In this document: positions 34,807 to 45,170 of the stretch, in pieces
How the letters are laid out: every line of letters begins with the position of its first letter
Numbering within the stretch: the first letter of the stretch is position 1
DNA from: Lysobacteraceae bacterium P
GTDB taxonomy: Bacteria; Pseudomonadota; Gammaproteobacteria; Xanthomonadales; Xanthomonadaceae
Direction of reading: 5' to 3'
NCBI GenBank assembly: GCA_005503055.1
Contig: SCOX01000007.1
Location: forward strand, 1 to 64,000
Length of the DNA: 64,000 nt
The notes under the pieces: model-generated
The model's database searches: none
The model's input: the letters and a program-made list of their open reading frames with translations, nothing else
What the model was told of the DNA's origin: nothing
Position numbers and translations under genes: made by a program

Positions 34807-35739
34807 ATGGACAAAATCCCCCTGCTGATCGACACCGACCCGGGCGTGGACGACGCGCTCGCCCTGCTGATGGCCTTCAACGACCCGCGCCACGAGGTGG
34901 TCGGGCTCACCATCGCCGCCGGCAATGTCGGCCTGAAGCACACCGTCGCCAACGCGCTGAAGCTGTGCGAAGTGGCGAGCATCGACGCGCCGGTCTTCGC
35001 CGGTTGCCCCGGGCCGTTGCTGCATCCCGCGCCCGACGCGGGCTACGTGCATGGGCAGGACGGCTTCGGCGACGTCGGCTACGAGCCAGCGCGCCGTAGC
35101 GCGGAAGCCGAGCACGCGGCGCAGGCGATCCTGCGTCTGTCGCACGAACACGCCGGCAAGCTGCTGCTCGTGGCGCTCGGCCCGCTGACCAATGTCGCCC
35201 TTGCGCTGAAACTCGATCCGACGCTGCCCGAGCGTGTCGCGCGCCTGGTGGTCATGGGCGGGGCGGTCACCGGCCACGGCAACATCACGCCGGCGGCGGA
35301 GTTCAACGTGTACTTCGATCCGGAGGCGGCGCACATCGTGTTCGAGGCGTTTCCCCACATCGACCTGGCCGACTGGGAAGGCACCATCGCCCACGGCCTG
35401 TTGCACGACCACGTGCTCGAATGGCTCGCGGTCGATTCGCAACGCGCGCGCTTCTATGAGCGTATTTCGAAGAAGACGCGCGAATGGTCCGCCGACCGCC
35501 GCGGGGATTACTGGCATTCGGCCGACGCGCTGGCGATGGCGTTCGCGCTCGAGCCCGAGGGCACGGTTGAGGACGTGCGTCGGCCGATGGTGGTCGAACT
35601 GGGTCACGGCCACGCGCGCGGCATGACGGTGGTCGACTGGAACCGGCAGGGCGGCCAGGCCGACCGGTTCAGGATCCTGATGCGTTACGACCAGGCTCGC
35701 CTGGAAGGGCTGATCCGGGGCGCACTGGCTGCAACGTGA
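34807..35739 (+). CDS. Nucleoside hydrolase (inosine-uridine preferring type)
   Basis: This enzyme cleaves the N-glycosidic bond of nucleosides to give base and ribose. The 310-residue protein has the calcium-binding hallmark [16 protein letters not shown] (DTDPGVDDA at about residues 8-16), [45 protein letters not shown], and a C-terminal HSADALAMA with the final Asp ligand. Subtype (CU-, IU- or guanosine-preferring) cannot be fixed. It lies 36 bp after cutC on the same strand and could share its transcript. The ribose released would enter the pathway that includes RpiA. Confidence 0.92.
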   Translation: MDKIPLLIDTDPGVDDALALLMAFNDPRHEVVGLTIAAGNVGLKHTVANALKLCEVASIDAPVFAGCPGPLLHPAPDAGYVHGQDGFGDVGYEPARRSAEAEHAAQAILRLSHEHAGKLLLVALGPLTNVALALKLDPTLPERVARLVVMGGAVTGHGNITPAAEFNVYFDPEAAHIVFEAFPHIDLADWEGTIAHGLLHDHVLEWLAVDSQRARFYERISKKTREWSADRRGDYWHSADALAMAFALEPEGTVEDVRRPMVVELGHGHARGMTVVDWNRQGGQADRFRILMRYDQARLEGLIRGALAAT

Positions 35740-35757
35740 TTCCGGATATCGGGACGC

Positions 35758-35787
35758 TTGCGCGAGGGGTGGGGGCGCCGCTATACT
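35758..35787 (+). promoter_or_regulatory. Sigma70-like promoter of rpmE2
   Basis: TTGCGC (35758-35763) and TATACT (35782-35787) are separated by 18 bp, predicting a start near 35794, about 26 bases before the rpmE2 ATG. Confidence 0.65.
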
Positions 35788-35819
35788 GCCGCGCTTCCTC
35801 AGATGATTTGGTGAGTGCC

Positions 35820-36065
35820 ATGAAGGCCGGCATCCATCCCGACTACCGCGACGTCGTTTTCCAGGACGTCACGACCGACTTCCAGTTCCTGACGCGTTCG
35901 ACCCTTGGCAGCAAGGAATCGATCAAGTGGGAAGACGGTAACGAGTATCCGCTGATCAAGGTCGACATCAGTTCGGCCTCGCACCCGTTCTATACGGGCA
36001 AGCACAAGATCATGGACACCAGCGGTCGCGTCGACAAGTTCCGCAAGCGCTACGCGCAGAAGTAA
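35820..36065 (+). CDS. rpmE2: 50S ribosomal protein L31, type B
   Basis: An 81-residue L31 of the C-minus (type B) class: [17 protein letters not shown] at the start, FLTRSTLGS in the middle and [25 protein letters not shown] at the end. The CxxC zinc motifs of type A L31 are missing, which identifies type B and makes the protein zinc-independent. Elsewhere type B genes are often induced by zinc shortage through Zur; I find no clear Zur site here. ATG at 35820 fits homology and the promoter at 35758-35787. Confidence 0.95.
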   Translation: MKAGIHPDYRDVVFQDVTTDFQFLTRSTLGSKESIKWEDGNEYPLIKVDISSASHPFYTGKHKIMDTSGRVDKFRKRYAQK

Positions 36066-36502
36066 GTCCCGGTCCGCGCTATTGGCGCGGTCCAGGTCAA
36101 CGCTCTGCCGACGCTGCGGTCGCACGTCGCGATTCGTGTCGATTGAATGCTTCGACGGCTGCCGTTAGGCGGCCGTCGTCGTTTCCGTTTCCCCGCCTGG
36201 CCGCGAGTATTCACGCGGTCGGCGTGGCTGTGCCCGTCGACGCGGCTCCCATTGTCGGCAAGCCGAATCCGTGCCCGCGGATCTGTCGGCGTCGCTGCGC
36301 GCTGCCATGTTTTTCGCGATCTGGCGGCTCCATTCCTGGAACGCACCGGAGCCCCATCAGGGCACACCTGCCACCAAAGTCCGAGTCAGCGCTCGGGGAC
36401 GTTGTGCGATAATTCATGGATCGCGGCGCTCCTCCGTGCCGTGACCCCCGTCCCGCTTCGTGCCGCGCCTACGGGCGGGCATGCAGACTTGAGGAGTGTT
36501 TC
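36066..36502. other. rpmE2-gltA intergenic region
   Basis: This 437-bp gap contains two hairpins after rpmE2 (CCGCGC-TATTG-GCGCGG at 36073-36089 and the stronger one at 36153-36178). Nearer gltA, GCGATAAT around 36406-36413 resembles a -10 box without a convincing -35. A GAGGAG ribosome-binding site at 36491-36496 serves the gltA GTG. I see no protein-coding or known RNA gene here. Confidence 0.5.
36153..36186 (+). terminator. Probable terminator after rpmE2
   Basis: CGACGGC-T-GCC-GTTA-GGC-G-GCCGTCG (36153-36178) forms a long near-perfect stem followed by TCGTTTCC. It is 87 bp beyond the rpmE2 stop. Confidence 0.6.
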
Positions 36503-37807
<1,305 letters not shown>

Positions 37808-37814
37808 TCCGCGC

Positions 37815-38450
37815 ATGCCCGGCCGCTTGGGCGATACAAGCCGCGCCGACATCGCCCCGAAGCCGCGGCCCCGCCGCGGCTTCGTCCGTTCCGGATGGTC
37901 GCTGGGCAAATGGACCATCTACGCGCTGCTCGCGATCGACGTCGCGCTGTACGCGCGCTACGGCCGGCTGACCGAGCTGATCGACACCGCCGCATGGCTG
38001 GTGCTGCTGTTGCTGTTCGAATGGGAAACCGGTGGTTGGCGGTTGCCCGCGCGATGGTTGCCCGCATTGCACAGCGTGCGCCTGCTCGCGAGTGTCGCCG
38101 TCGCCGTCGCCGTCGTGGGCTATGCGCTCGAACGCGTGTGGCTGGACTTCTTCAATGAGCTGACCTGGCTCGGCATCGTCGCGCTGCTCGAACTGGAGGT
38201 GCGCCTGCCGTCGTCGGCCGCGCGGTTGCACCGGCTACGCCGCATGGCCGCCGCGATGCTGTACCTGGCGCTGATCGGTTTCCTGCTGACGTGGGCGGCG
38301 ATGGGCTTCGGCGACGAGAACCCGCAGGCCGCGTGGCTCGACACCTGGGACGCACTGCTGTGGCTGACGGCCTTCGTCGTGATCGAGCTCAACGTCTTCG
38401 GCGCGGGCACGCCTGCGCGCCGTGTCGCCGCCGTGCCGCCGGCGCGCTGA
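37815..38450 (+). CDS. Unrecognised multi-pass membrane protein
   Basis: I do not recognise this 211-residue protein. After a basic, Pro/Arg-rich N-terminus it has about five hydrophobic segments: WTIYALLAIDVALYA, AAWLVLLLLF, LLASVAVAVAVVGYAL, a segment around WLGIVALLELE, AAAMLYLALIGFLLTWAAMG and a last one around LLWLTAFVVIELNVF. Several carry acidic residues inside the membrane (FEWETGG, LLELEV, IELNVF), a pattern seen in small ion-channel-like proteins. The ATG at 37815 has no clear ribosome-binding site, and a long hairpin lies over codons 15-24, so the true start may differ. It follows gltA by seven bases. Confidence 0.65.
   Translation: MPGRLGDTSRADIAPKPRPRRGFVRSGWSLGKWTIYALLAIDVALYARYGRLTELIDTAAWLVLLLLFEWETGGWRLPARWLPALHSVRLLASVAVAVAVVGYALERVWLDFFNELTWLGIVALLELEVRLPSSAARLHRLRRMAAAMLYLALIGFLLTWAAMGFGDENPQAAWLDTWDALLWLTAFVVIELNVFGAGTPARRVAAVPPAR
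37858..37884 (+). terminator. Long hairpin after gltA, inside the next reading frame
   Basis: CGAAGCCGCGGC (37858-37869), loop CCC, GCCGCGGCTTCG (37873-37884) is a perfect 12-bp stem 50 bp beyond the gltA stop. No T-run follows. It may stabilise the gltA 3' end or attenuate transcription into the membrane-protein gene that overlaps it. Confidence 0.55.
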
Positions 38451-38453
38451 TAC

Positions 38454-39122
38454 TCAGCGCGGCGCGTCGTTGTCGGCCTCGTAGCCGAGGATTTCCTCCT
38501 GCACGAGCAACTGGCGAAGCTGCGTCGCGCTGGCGCGCTTCATCGGCTTTTCGTCGGTGCTCGACAGCGGCGCCTGGCGCAGGCCGTCCAGCGGCAACAC
38601 GGTCAGGTCGAACGTCAGGTCTTCCGCGCTGAACAGCCATACCGGAACGTCGGCGATGCGTTCGCGGTCCAGGCGCAGGCGGCGGCTACGCGTCTCGGCC
38701 GGAATGCCGTGCTGCTCGAGAAAACGCGGCGCGGCGTCGGGGTCGTCGCTGAACAGGTGCAGCGCGACGGGGCTGCGCGTATCGGCCGTGCCTTCGAGCA
38801 CGGGGCCGACCAATCTCGGCTGGAAGGGGTTGAAGAACTCCATCGCGCGCAACGCCGCCTCGCGCCGACGGCGCAGTGCGGTCACATTCTCGCGCTGGAA
38901 CAGGCGCTGGTATTCGCGCAGCGCATCCTCGATCTCGCGATTCCGCGGCAAGGATGCGTCGTCGAAAATGCCCAGGCGCTCGGCGGCCTTCAGCTTGGCC
39001 TGGTGGTAGTCGCGAATGCCGCCTTCGGCCATCAGCCGGGCGGCCTCATGGGCGAGGCGATGCCGGCGTTCTCTGGTGCGCGTGAGCGCATGCAGATGCG
39101 CGTGCTGTCGGTCGTGGGGCAT
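38454..39122 (-). CDS. Unrecognised soluble protein
   Basis: I do not recognise this 222-residue protein. The N-terminal 100 residues are helical and very basic (LTRTRERRHRLAHEAARLM, then LREYQRLFQRENVTALRRRREAALRAMEFF). The C-terminal half looks like an alpha/beta domain (PRLVGPVLEGTADTRSPVALHLF, PVWLFSAEDLTFDLTVLPL), which faintly recalls a minimal nucleotidyltransferase. No signal or membrane segment is visible. The ATG at 39122 is chosen because GCGGAGG lies five bases before it; a 17-codon extension has no such site. It converges on the membrane-protein gene (three bases between stops) and lies downstream of PBP1a's gene start region on the same strand. Confidence 0.7.
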   Translation of the reverse strand: MPHDRQHAHLHALTRTRERRHRLAHEAARLMAEGGIRDYHQAKLKAAERLGIFDDASLPRNREIEDALREYQRLFQRENVTALRRRREAALRAMEFFNPFQPRLVGPVLEGTADTRSPVALHLFSDDPDAAPRFLEQHGIPAETRSRRLRLDRERIADVPVWLFSAEDLTFDLTVLPLDGLRQAPLSSTDEKPMKRASATQLRQLLVQEEILGYEADNDAPR

Positions 39123-39284
39123 GAGAACCTCCGCGGCTGGCACGACAACGGCGGGATTCGCCGCGGCCGACATCGCCGGCAGGCGAAAACTAGCATGATT
39201 CTTCGCGCGCAGACGTTACCGCGGATGGCGTGTTAAAGACGTCGACGCAGGCGCCGCAGGATGAACGCCGGCCATCCGGCGGCC

Positions 39285-39323
39285 GGTCGGGAAAACGAAA
39301 ACGCCGGGCAGCGCCCAGCGTTT
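39285..39323 (-). terminator. Intrinsic terminator of the PBP1a gene
   Basis: On the minus strand AAACGCTGGGC-GCT-GCCCGGCGTTT forms a stem with one mismatch, followed by TCGTTTTCCC. It begins 23 bases beyond the PBP1a stop. Confidence 0.75.
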
Positions 39324-39345
39324 GGTGGCCGACAGAAGCGGCCGA

Positions 39346-41838
39346 TCAGAAGATGTCGAACGCTTCCTCGGCCGGCGCGGTTTCCTGCGGGCCGTAGTCC
39401 ACGTAGCTCTGCATCCGGTCGAGGTCCTCGGCCTTGACCCACTCCACGATGCCGCCTTCGCCGCCCGGAATCAGCGCGCCATTGCCCGACACCGACACCT
39501 TGATCATGCCGTCCGGCGGGTCATTGGCGAGCAGGGGCTGGTCCTTCAGCGCCACGCGCATGTAGTCGATCCAGATCGGCAGCGCCGCCTTGCCGCCGTA
39601 CTCGCGGTAGCCCAGGGACTTGTAGTTGTCACGGCCGACCCAGACGGTCGTGACGTACGGGCCGCCGAAGCCGGAGAACCAGGCGTCGCGATGGTCGTTG
39701 GTCGAACCGGTCTTGCCGCCGATGTCCTCGCGCTCGAGCACCTTGGCCGGTGTGCCCGTGCCGCGCTTCACCACATCGCGCAGCATCGAGCCGATCTGGT
39801 AGGCGATGCGGCCGTCGATCGCGCGCGGCGCCAGCACCATGTTGCTGGTGTCGATGGCGGGCTTCTTCGGCTCGTCCTTCGCGGCTTCAGGCGGCTGCGC
39901 CGTCGCGCCGGACGCGGTCGGACCAAGGTTGAAGCCATCCACCACGGTGGTGTTCTGGACCGCGCGATTCACGCCTCCGGGCACGCCGCATTCCGGGCAG
40001 GCCACGGCCGGCTTCTCCTTGAAGACCACCGCCCCTTCGCGGTCCTTCACCTCATCGATGAACCACGGCGTGATGCGGAAACCACCGTTGGCGAACGCCG
40101 CGAAACCGCGCGCGACCGACAACGGCGTGAGCGAGGCGGTGCCCAGCGACATCGACAGGTTCGGCGGCAGCTCCGCCTCGTCGAAGCCGAAGTGGCTGAT
40201 GTACTTGCGCGCGTAGTCCACGCCGATGGCGTCGAGCAGGCGCACCGAGACGAGGTTGCGCGACTGCACCATCGCCTCGCGCAGACGCATCGGGCCGGCG
40301 AAGTTGCCGCTGTCGTTCTGCGGACGCCACACGTGGCCGCGACGGTCCTTGAACACAACCGGCGCATCGAGCACCACCGACGCCGGATTGAAGCCGCGTT
40401 CGAAGGAGGCCGCGTAGAGGAACGGCTTGAAGCTCGACCCCGGCTGGCGCCGCGCCTGCGTGGCGCGGTTGAACTTGGCGCCGGCGAAGCTGTAGCCACC
40501 GGATAACGCGCGCAGCGCGCCGTTGGACGGCTCCAGGGACACCAGGGCGGCCTGCGCCTGCGGGACCTGATCCAGGCGGTAACGCGACGGCGGCGGGAGA
40601 TCGCCGGGCTTCATCGGCGCGGTCGACTCGATGCGGCTCACGCGCACCATGTCGCCACGCTTGACCAGGCTGGCCGGCGCGCGGCCGCCCCAGCCCTGGT
40701 CGTTGCCCAGCTCCACCGGCGTGCCGTCGGCCAGTACCAATTGCACCTGGCTGCCGCTCACGCCCAGCACGATCGCCGGCTGCAGCGCCGCCTGCGGCGC
40801 GATGTTGCGCAGGCGCGTGCGCGCGGTGGCGGCGTCCTCGTTCGGCGCCAGGTCGAAATGCTGCTCGACGCCGTGCCACCCATGGCGACGGTCGTACACC
40901 GCCAGGCCATCGCGCACCGCCTTGTCGGCGGCCACCTGCAACACCGGATCGATGGTGGTGGTGACGTGATAGCCCTTGGTCAGCGCTTCGTTGCCGAAGC
41001 GGGCGATCATCTCCTGACGCACCATCTCGGCCACGTACGGCGCATAGACCTCGACGGGGCGCTCGTGCGGCGTGGCGTGCATCGGCACGGCCTTGGCCTG
41101 CGCGGCCTCGGCGGGGCTGACGTACTTCAGCTCGACCATGCGATCGAGGATGTAGTCGCGACGCAGCTTGGCGCGTTCGGGATTGCTCAGCGGATTGCCG
41201 CTGGAGGGAAACTTCGGAATGCCCGCGAGCGAGGCCATCTCGTCGAGCGAGAGCTCGCCCAGCTTCTTGCCGTAGTAGAACTCCGCCGCCGCGCCCACGC
41301 CGTAGGCGCGATTGCCGAAGAAGCTCTTGTTGAGGTACAGCTCGAAGATCTCGTCCTTGCTCAGCTCGCGTTCCATGCGCATCGCCGTCAGCATCTCGGC
41401 GAGCTTGCGCGTGTAGCTGTATTCGTTGCTGAGGAAGAACTGGCGTGCAACCTGCTGGGTGATGGTCGAGCCGCCCGGCACGCGCTTGTCGTTGGTGGTG
41501 GCCAGCAGCCACACCGCGCGCGCAACGCCCTTGAAGTCGACGCCGTGGTGTTGGTAGAACCGCGAGTCCTCGATGGCGAGGAACGCCTGCTTCTGGCGCT
41601 CGGGAACGTCCTGGATCGAGATCGGATACCGGCGCGTCTCGCCGAACAGCGCCATGAGGCGGCCGTCCTTCGCGTAGACGTACATCGGCTCCTGCATTTC
41701 GACCGCGCGCAGCGTCTCGACGTCGGGGAGTTTGGGGGCGACCAGGTAGTACAGCGTGCCCAGCGCGATGGCACCAAGCAGGGCCAGGCCGGCTAGCGCG
41801 AACAGCGCCCAGCGCAGCAGGCGGCGTAAACGGGGCAT
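39346..41838 (-). CDS. mrcA: Penicillin-binding protein 1A
   Basis: A bifunctional class A PBP that polymerises and cross-links peptidoglycan. The 830-residue protein has one N-terminal membrane anchor ([23 protein letters not shown]). The glycosyltransferase domain follows, with [33 protein letters not shown] and [25 protein letters not shown]. The transpeptidase domain has SSFK (in [12 protein letters not shown]), SRN (in [10 protein letters not shown]) and KTGSTND. An inserted OB-like region typical of PBP1a lies between. The ATG at 41838 is preferred because homology starts MPRLRRLL. It is divergent from pilM, the classical ponA-pilMNOPQ layout. Confidence 0.96.
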   Translation of the reverse strand: MPRLRRLLRWALFALAGLALLGAIALGTLYYLVAPKLPDVETLRAVEMQEPMYVYAKDGRLMALFGETRRYPISIQDVPERQKQAFLAIEDSRFYQHHGVDFKGVARAVWLLATTNDKRVPGGSTITQQVARQFFLSNEYSYTRKLAEMLTAMRMERELSKDEIFELYLNKSFFGNRAYGVGAAAEFYYGKKLGELSLDEMASLAGIPKFPSSGNPLSNPERAKLRRDYILDRMVELKYVSPAEAAQAKAVPMHATPHERPVEVYAPYVAEMVRQEMIARFGNEALTKGYHVTTTIDPVLQVAADKAVRDGLAVYDRRHGWHGVEQHFDLAPNEDAATARTRLRNIAPQAALQPAIVLGVSGSQVQLVLADGTPVELGNDQGWGGRAPASLVKRGDMVRVSRIESTAPMKPGDLPPPSRYRLDQVPQAQAALVSLEPSNGALRALSGGYSFAGAKFNRATQARRQPGSSFKPFLYAASFERGFNPASVVLDAPVVFKDRRGHVWRPQNDSGNFAGPMRLREAMVQSRNLVSVRLLDAIGVDYARKYISHFGFDEAELPPNLSMSLGTASLTPLSVARGFAAFANGGFRITPWFIDEVKDREGAVVFKEKPAVACPECGVPGGVNRAVQNTTVVDGFNLGPTASGATAQPPEAAKDEPKKPAIDTSNMVLAPRAIDGRIAYQIGSMLRDVVKRGTGTPAKVLEREDIGGKTGSTNDHRDAWFSGFGGPYVTTVWVGRDNYKSLGYREYGGKAALPIWIDYMRVALKDQPLLANDPPDGMIKVSVSGNGALIPGGEGGIVEWVKAEDLDRMQSYVDYGPQETAPAEEAFDIF

Positions 41839-42004
41839 CAAGCAGATTCCGATTGCGGGTGTAGTGGGCGTGGAGTATAGAGGAGGCCGGGGAGAGGGTA
41901 ATTTGAGTGCGAGCACACCGGCGACCCGGGGGCGGGTCGGACCATCCGGGAGGCGCCGCGGCAGGTTGGAAAGTGACGCAGTAAGGCAATTCCGAATGAA
42001 AAGG

Positions 42005-42033
42005 TTGCCAGCCTGTGCAAACTTCGTTATTTA
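42005..42033 (+). promoter_or_regulatory. Sigma70-like promoter of the pilMNOPQ operon
   Basis: TTGCCA (42005-42010) and TATTTA (42028-42033) are separated by 17 bp. Transcription would start near 42040, about 46 bases upstream of the pilM GTG. Confidence 0.5.
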
Positions 42034-42040
42034 AAGCGGG

Positions 42041-43143
<1,103 letters not shown>

Positions 43144-43144
<1 letters not shown>

Positions 43145-43926
43145 TGGCACGCATCAACCTCCTCCCGTGGCGCGAAGAGCGCCGCAAGCAGCGGCAGAAG
43201 GAAACCGGGCTGATGCTCGGTATCGCGGCCATCGGCGCACTGCTGCTGTCGTTCATCATCGTCAGCTACTACAACGGCCAGATCGACGGCCAGAACGAGC
43301 GCAACACGTTCCTTCAGGACCAGATCGCGGAGGTCAAGAAGAAGAACGAGGAAATCAAGCAGCTCGAGGAAAAGAAGTCGAAGCTGCTGGCCCGCAAGGA
43401 AGTGATCGAGAAGCTGCAGGCCAACCGCTCGCAGATGGTGCACCTGTTCGACTCGCTGGTGCGCACCATCCCCGACGGCGCCGTGCTGACCTCGATCAAG
43501 CAGGACAACGAAACGCTCACGCTCGAAGGTCGCGCGCAGTCCAACGCCCGCGTCAGTACCTACATGCGCAACCTCGAAGGCTCGGGCTGGATGACCAGTC
43601 CGGACCTGTCGATCATCGAAGCCAAGGGTGGCGACAAGGGCCTGCCGTACCAGTTCAAGCTGCAGGTCAAGCTCGCCAATCCGAACGCACCGAAGGACGA
43701 GGACGGCGACGGCGTACCTGACGCACCGGCCGCGCCTGCCGCGCAGATCGCCCAGTCCGGCGACGCCGCGACCGCGGGCGCCGCGCCGGCCTCCGGCACG
43801 CCGGTGACCACGCCTGTCACGCCGTCGGGCGCAGCCGCGCAGCCGCCGGCGGCGACTCCGGCCGCAACGCCCGCCACTGCGCCCCCGGCGCCGAATGCCA
43901 CGCCGGCCAAGGGAGCGGCGTCATGA
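43144..43926 (+). CDS. pilN: Type IV pilus assembly protein PilN
   Basis: PilN is an inner-membrane protein of the alignment complex. The 260-residue protein starts MARINLLPWREERRKQRQKE, the conserved PilM-binding motif, then has one membrane helix (GIAAIGALLLSFIIVSYY), a coiled coil (about 45-85) and a ferredoxin-like periplasmic domain. It is longer than many PilN proteins because of a C-terminal Ala/Pro/Thr-rich tail of about 75 residues (from about 185), a low-complexity periplasmic extension. It overlaps pilO by four bases (ATGA). Confidence 0.94.
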
Positions 43927-44597
43927 GCAAGAAGAAATCGATCAAGCTCAACGAGCTGGACTTCAACAACATCGGCGGCTGGCCGCAGCAGGCCAAGATC
44001 GGCCTCTGCGCGGTCATCGTGGTGGTGATCGTGGGCCTGGCCTGGTACCTGTTCGTCAGCGACAAGCGCACCGAACTCGAAGGCCTGGAAGGCAAGGAAG
44101 TCGAGCTGCGCGCCGAGTACGAGAAAGAGCAGGGCAAGGCCGCCAACCTGGAGCCGTTGCGCCAGCAGCTGGCCCAGATGGAACAGCAGCTGCAGCAGAT
44201 GCTGCGCCAGCTGCCCAGCAAGACCGAAATGCCCGACCTGATCGTCGACATCTCGCAGACCGCGCTGGCCACCGGCATCACCAACGAGCTGTTCCAGCCC
44301 GGCGGCGAAGAGCCCAAGGAGTTCTACGCCGAGAAGCCGATCGCACTGCGCATGGTCGGCAGCTACCACCAGTTCGGCGGCTTCGTCAGCGGCGTGGCTT
44401 CGCTCCCGCGCGTGGTCATCATGACCATGCACGACATCTCGCTGAAGCCGCGCGGCAAGGAAGGCGAGGCCATCACCCCGAACAGCCCGCTCGAGCTGGC
44501 CGGCACGGTGAAGACCTACCGCTACCTCGACGAGGAAGAAGTCAAGAAGCAGGAAGAGGCCTCGGCCTCCGACGGCAAGAAGAAGGAGGGCACCTGA
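43923..44597 (+). CDS. pilO: Type IV pilus assembly protein PilO
   Basis: PilO heterodimerises with PilN in the inner membrane and periplasm. The 224-residue protein has a membrane helix near residues 24-42 (IGLCAVIVVVIVGLAWYLF). A coiled coil follows (LEGLEGKEVELRAEYEKEQ to MEQQLQQMLRQLP), then a ferredoxin-like domain with TEMPDLIVDISQTALATGITN, VGSYHQFGGFVSGVASLPRVV and DISLKPRG. The tail is acidic/lysine-rich. The stop overlaps the pilP ATG (TGATG). Placement and motifs make the call secure. Confidence 0.95.
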   Translation: MSKKKSIKLNELDFNNIGGWPQQAKIGLCAVIVVVIVGLAWYLFVSDKRTELEGLEGKEVELRAEYEKEQGKAANLEPLRQQLAQMEQQLQQMLRQLPSKTEMPDLIVDISQTALATGITNELFQPGGEEPKEFYAEKPIALRMVGSYHQFGGFVSGVASLPRVVIMTMHDISLKPRGKEGEAITPNSPLELAGTVKTYRYLDEEEVKKQEEASASDGKKKEGT

Positions 44598-45151
44598 TGC
44601 GCGCAATCCTGATCCGTGAAGGTGCAGCGCCCGTGCGTGCCCTGACGGTGATCGCGCTGGCGCTCGGTCTGGTCGCGTGTTCGCGCGGCATTACCAGCAC
44701 GCCGGGCGAATCGCCCAACCTGGAAAAGTGGATCGCCGAGGTCAAGGCCCGTCCGGCCCCGCCGCTGGATCCGCTGCCGGTGATGCAGCAGTTCGAAACG
44801 TTCGAATACAACGCCTACGCACTGCGCGATCCGTTCAGCACGGCCTTCACCGACGATGGCGGCGGCAACGGTCCGCGTCCGGATGCGGGCCGCCGCAAGC
44901 AGACGCTGGAGCAGTTCCCGCTCGACAGTCTCGACATGGTGGGCACGCTGGGTACGGGGAACGGCGTCATCGCGCTGGTGATGGCTCCGGACAAGGTGAC
45001 CTACCGCGTGTCGTCGGGGAATTATTTGGGGCAAAGCGACGGTCGCGTGACCGGCGTGTTCGAAGACCGCATCGAGCTGGTGGAACTGGTACCGGATGGC
45101 GCGGGTGGATGGTTGGAGCGTCCGGCCACGGTCGCGTTGGAAGATCAATAG
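44597..45151 (+). CDS. pilP: Type IV pilus assembly lipoprotein PilP
   Basis: PilP is an inner-membrane lipoprotein that links PilNO to the secretin PilQ. The 184-residue protein has a lipobox (ALGLVAC, Cys at about residue 27) after a hydrophobic stretch. An unstructured linker follows, then the homology domain with YALRDPFSTAF, LEQFPLDSLDMVGTLG, ALVMAPDKVTYRVSSGNYLGQSDG and RIELVELVPDGAGGW. The ATG at 44597 overlaps the pilO stop by one base; the longer frame lies inside pilO and is ignored. Confidence 0.95.
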   Translation: MRAILIREGAAPVRALTVIALALGLVACSRGITSTPGESPNLEKWIAEVKARPAPPLDPLPVMQQFETFEYNAYALRDPFSTAFTDDGGGNGPRPDAGRRKQTLEQFPLDSLDMVGTLGTGNGVIALVMAPDKVTYRVSSGNYLGQSDGRVTGVFEDRIELVELVPDGAGGWLERPATVALEDQ

Positions 45152-45170
45152 GATTCTGGGGGAATGCACG

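Noticed and set aside
36066-36502. Possible riboswitch or zinc-regulated leader around rpmE2 and gltA
   Set aside because: I see only terminator-like hairpins and no recognisable riboswitch core or Zur box.
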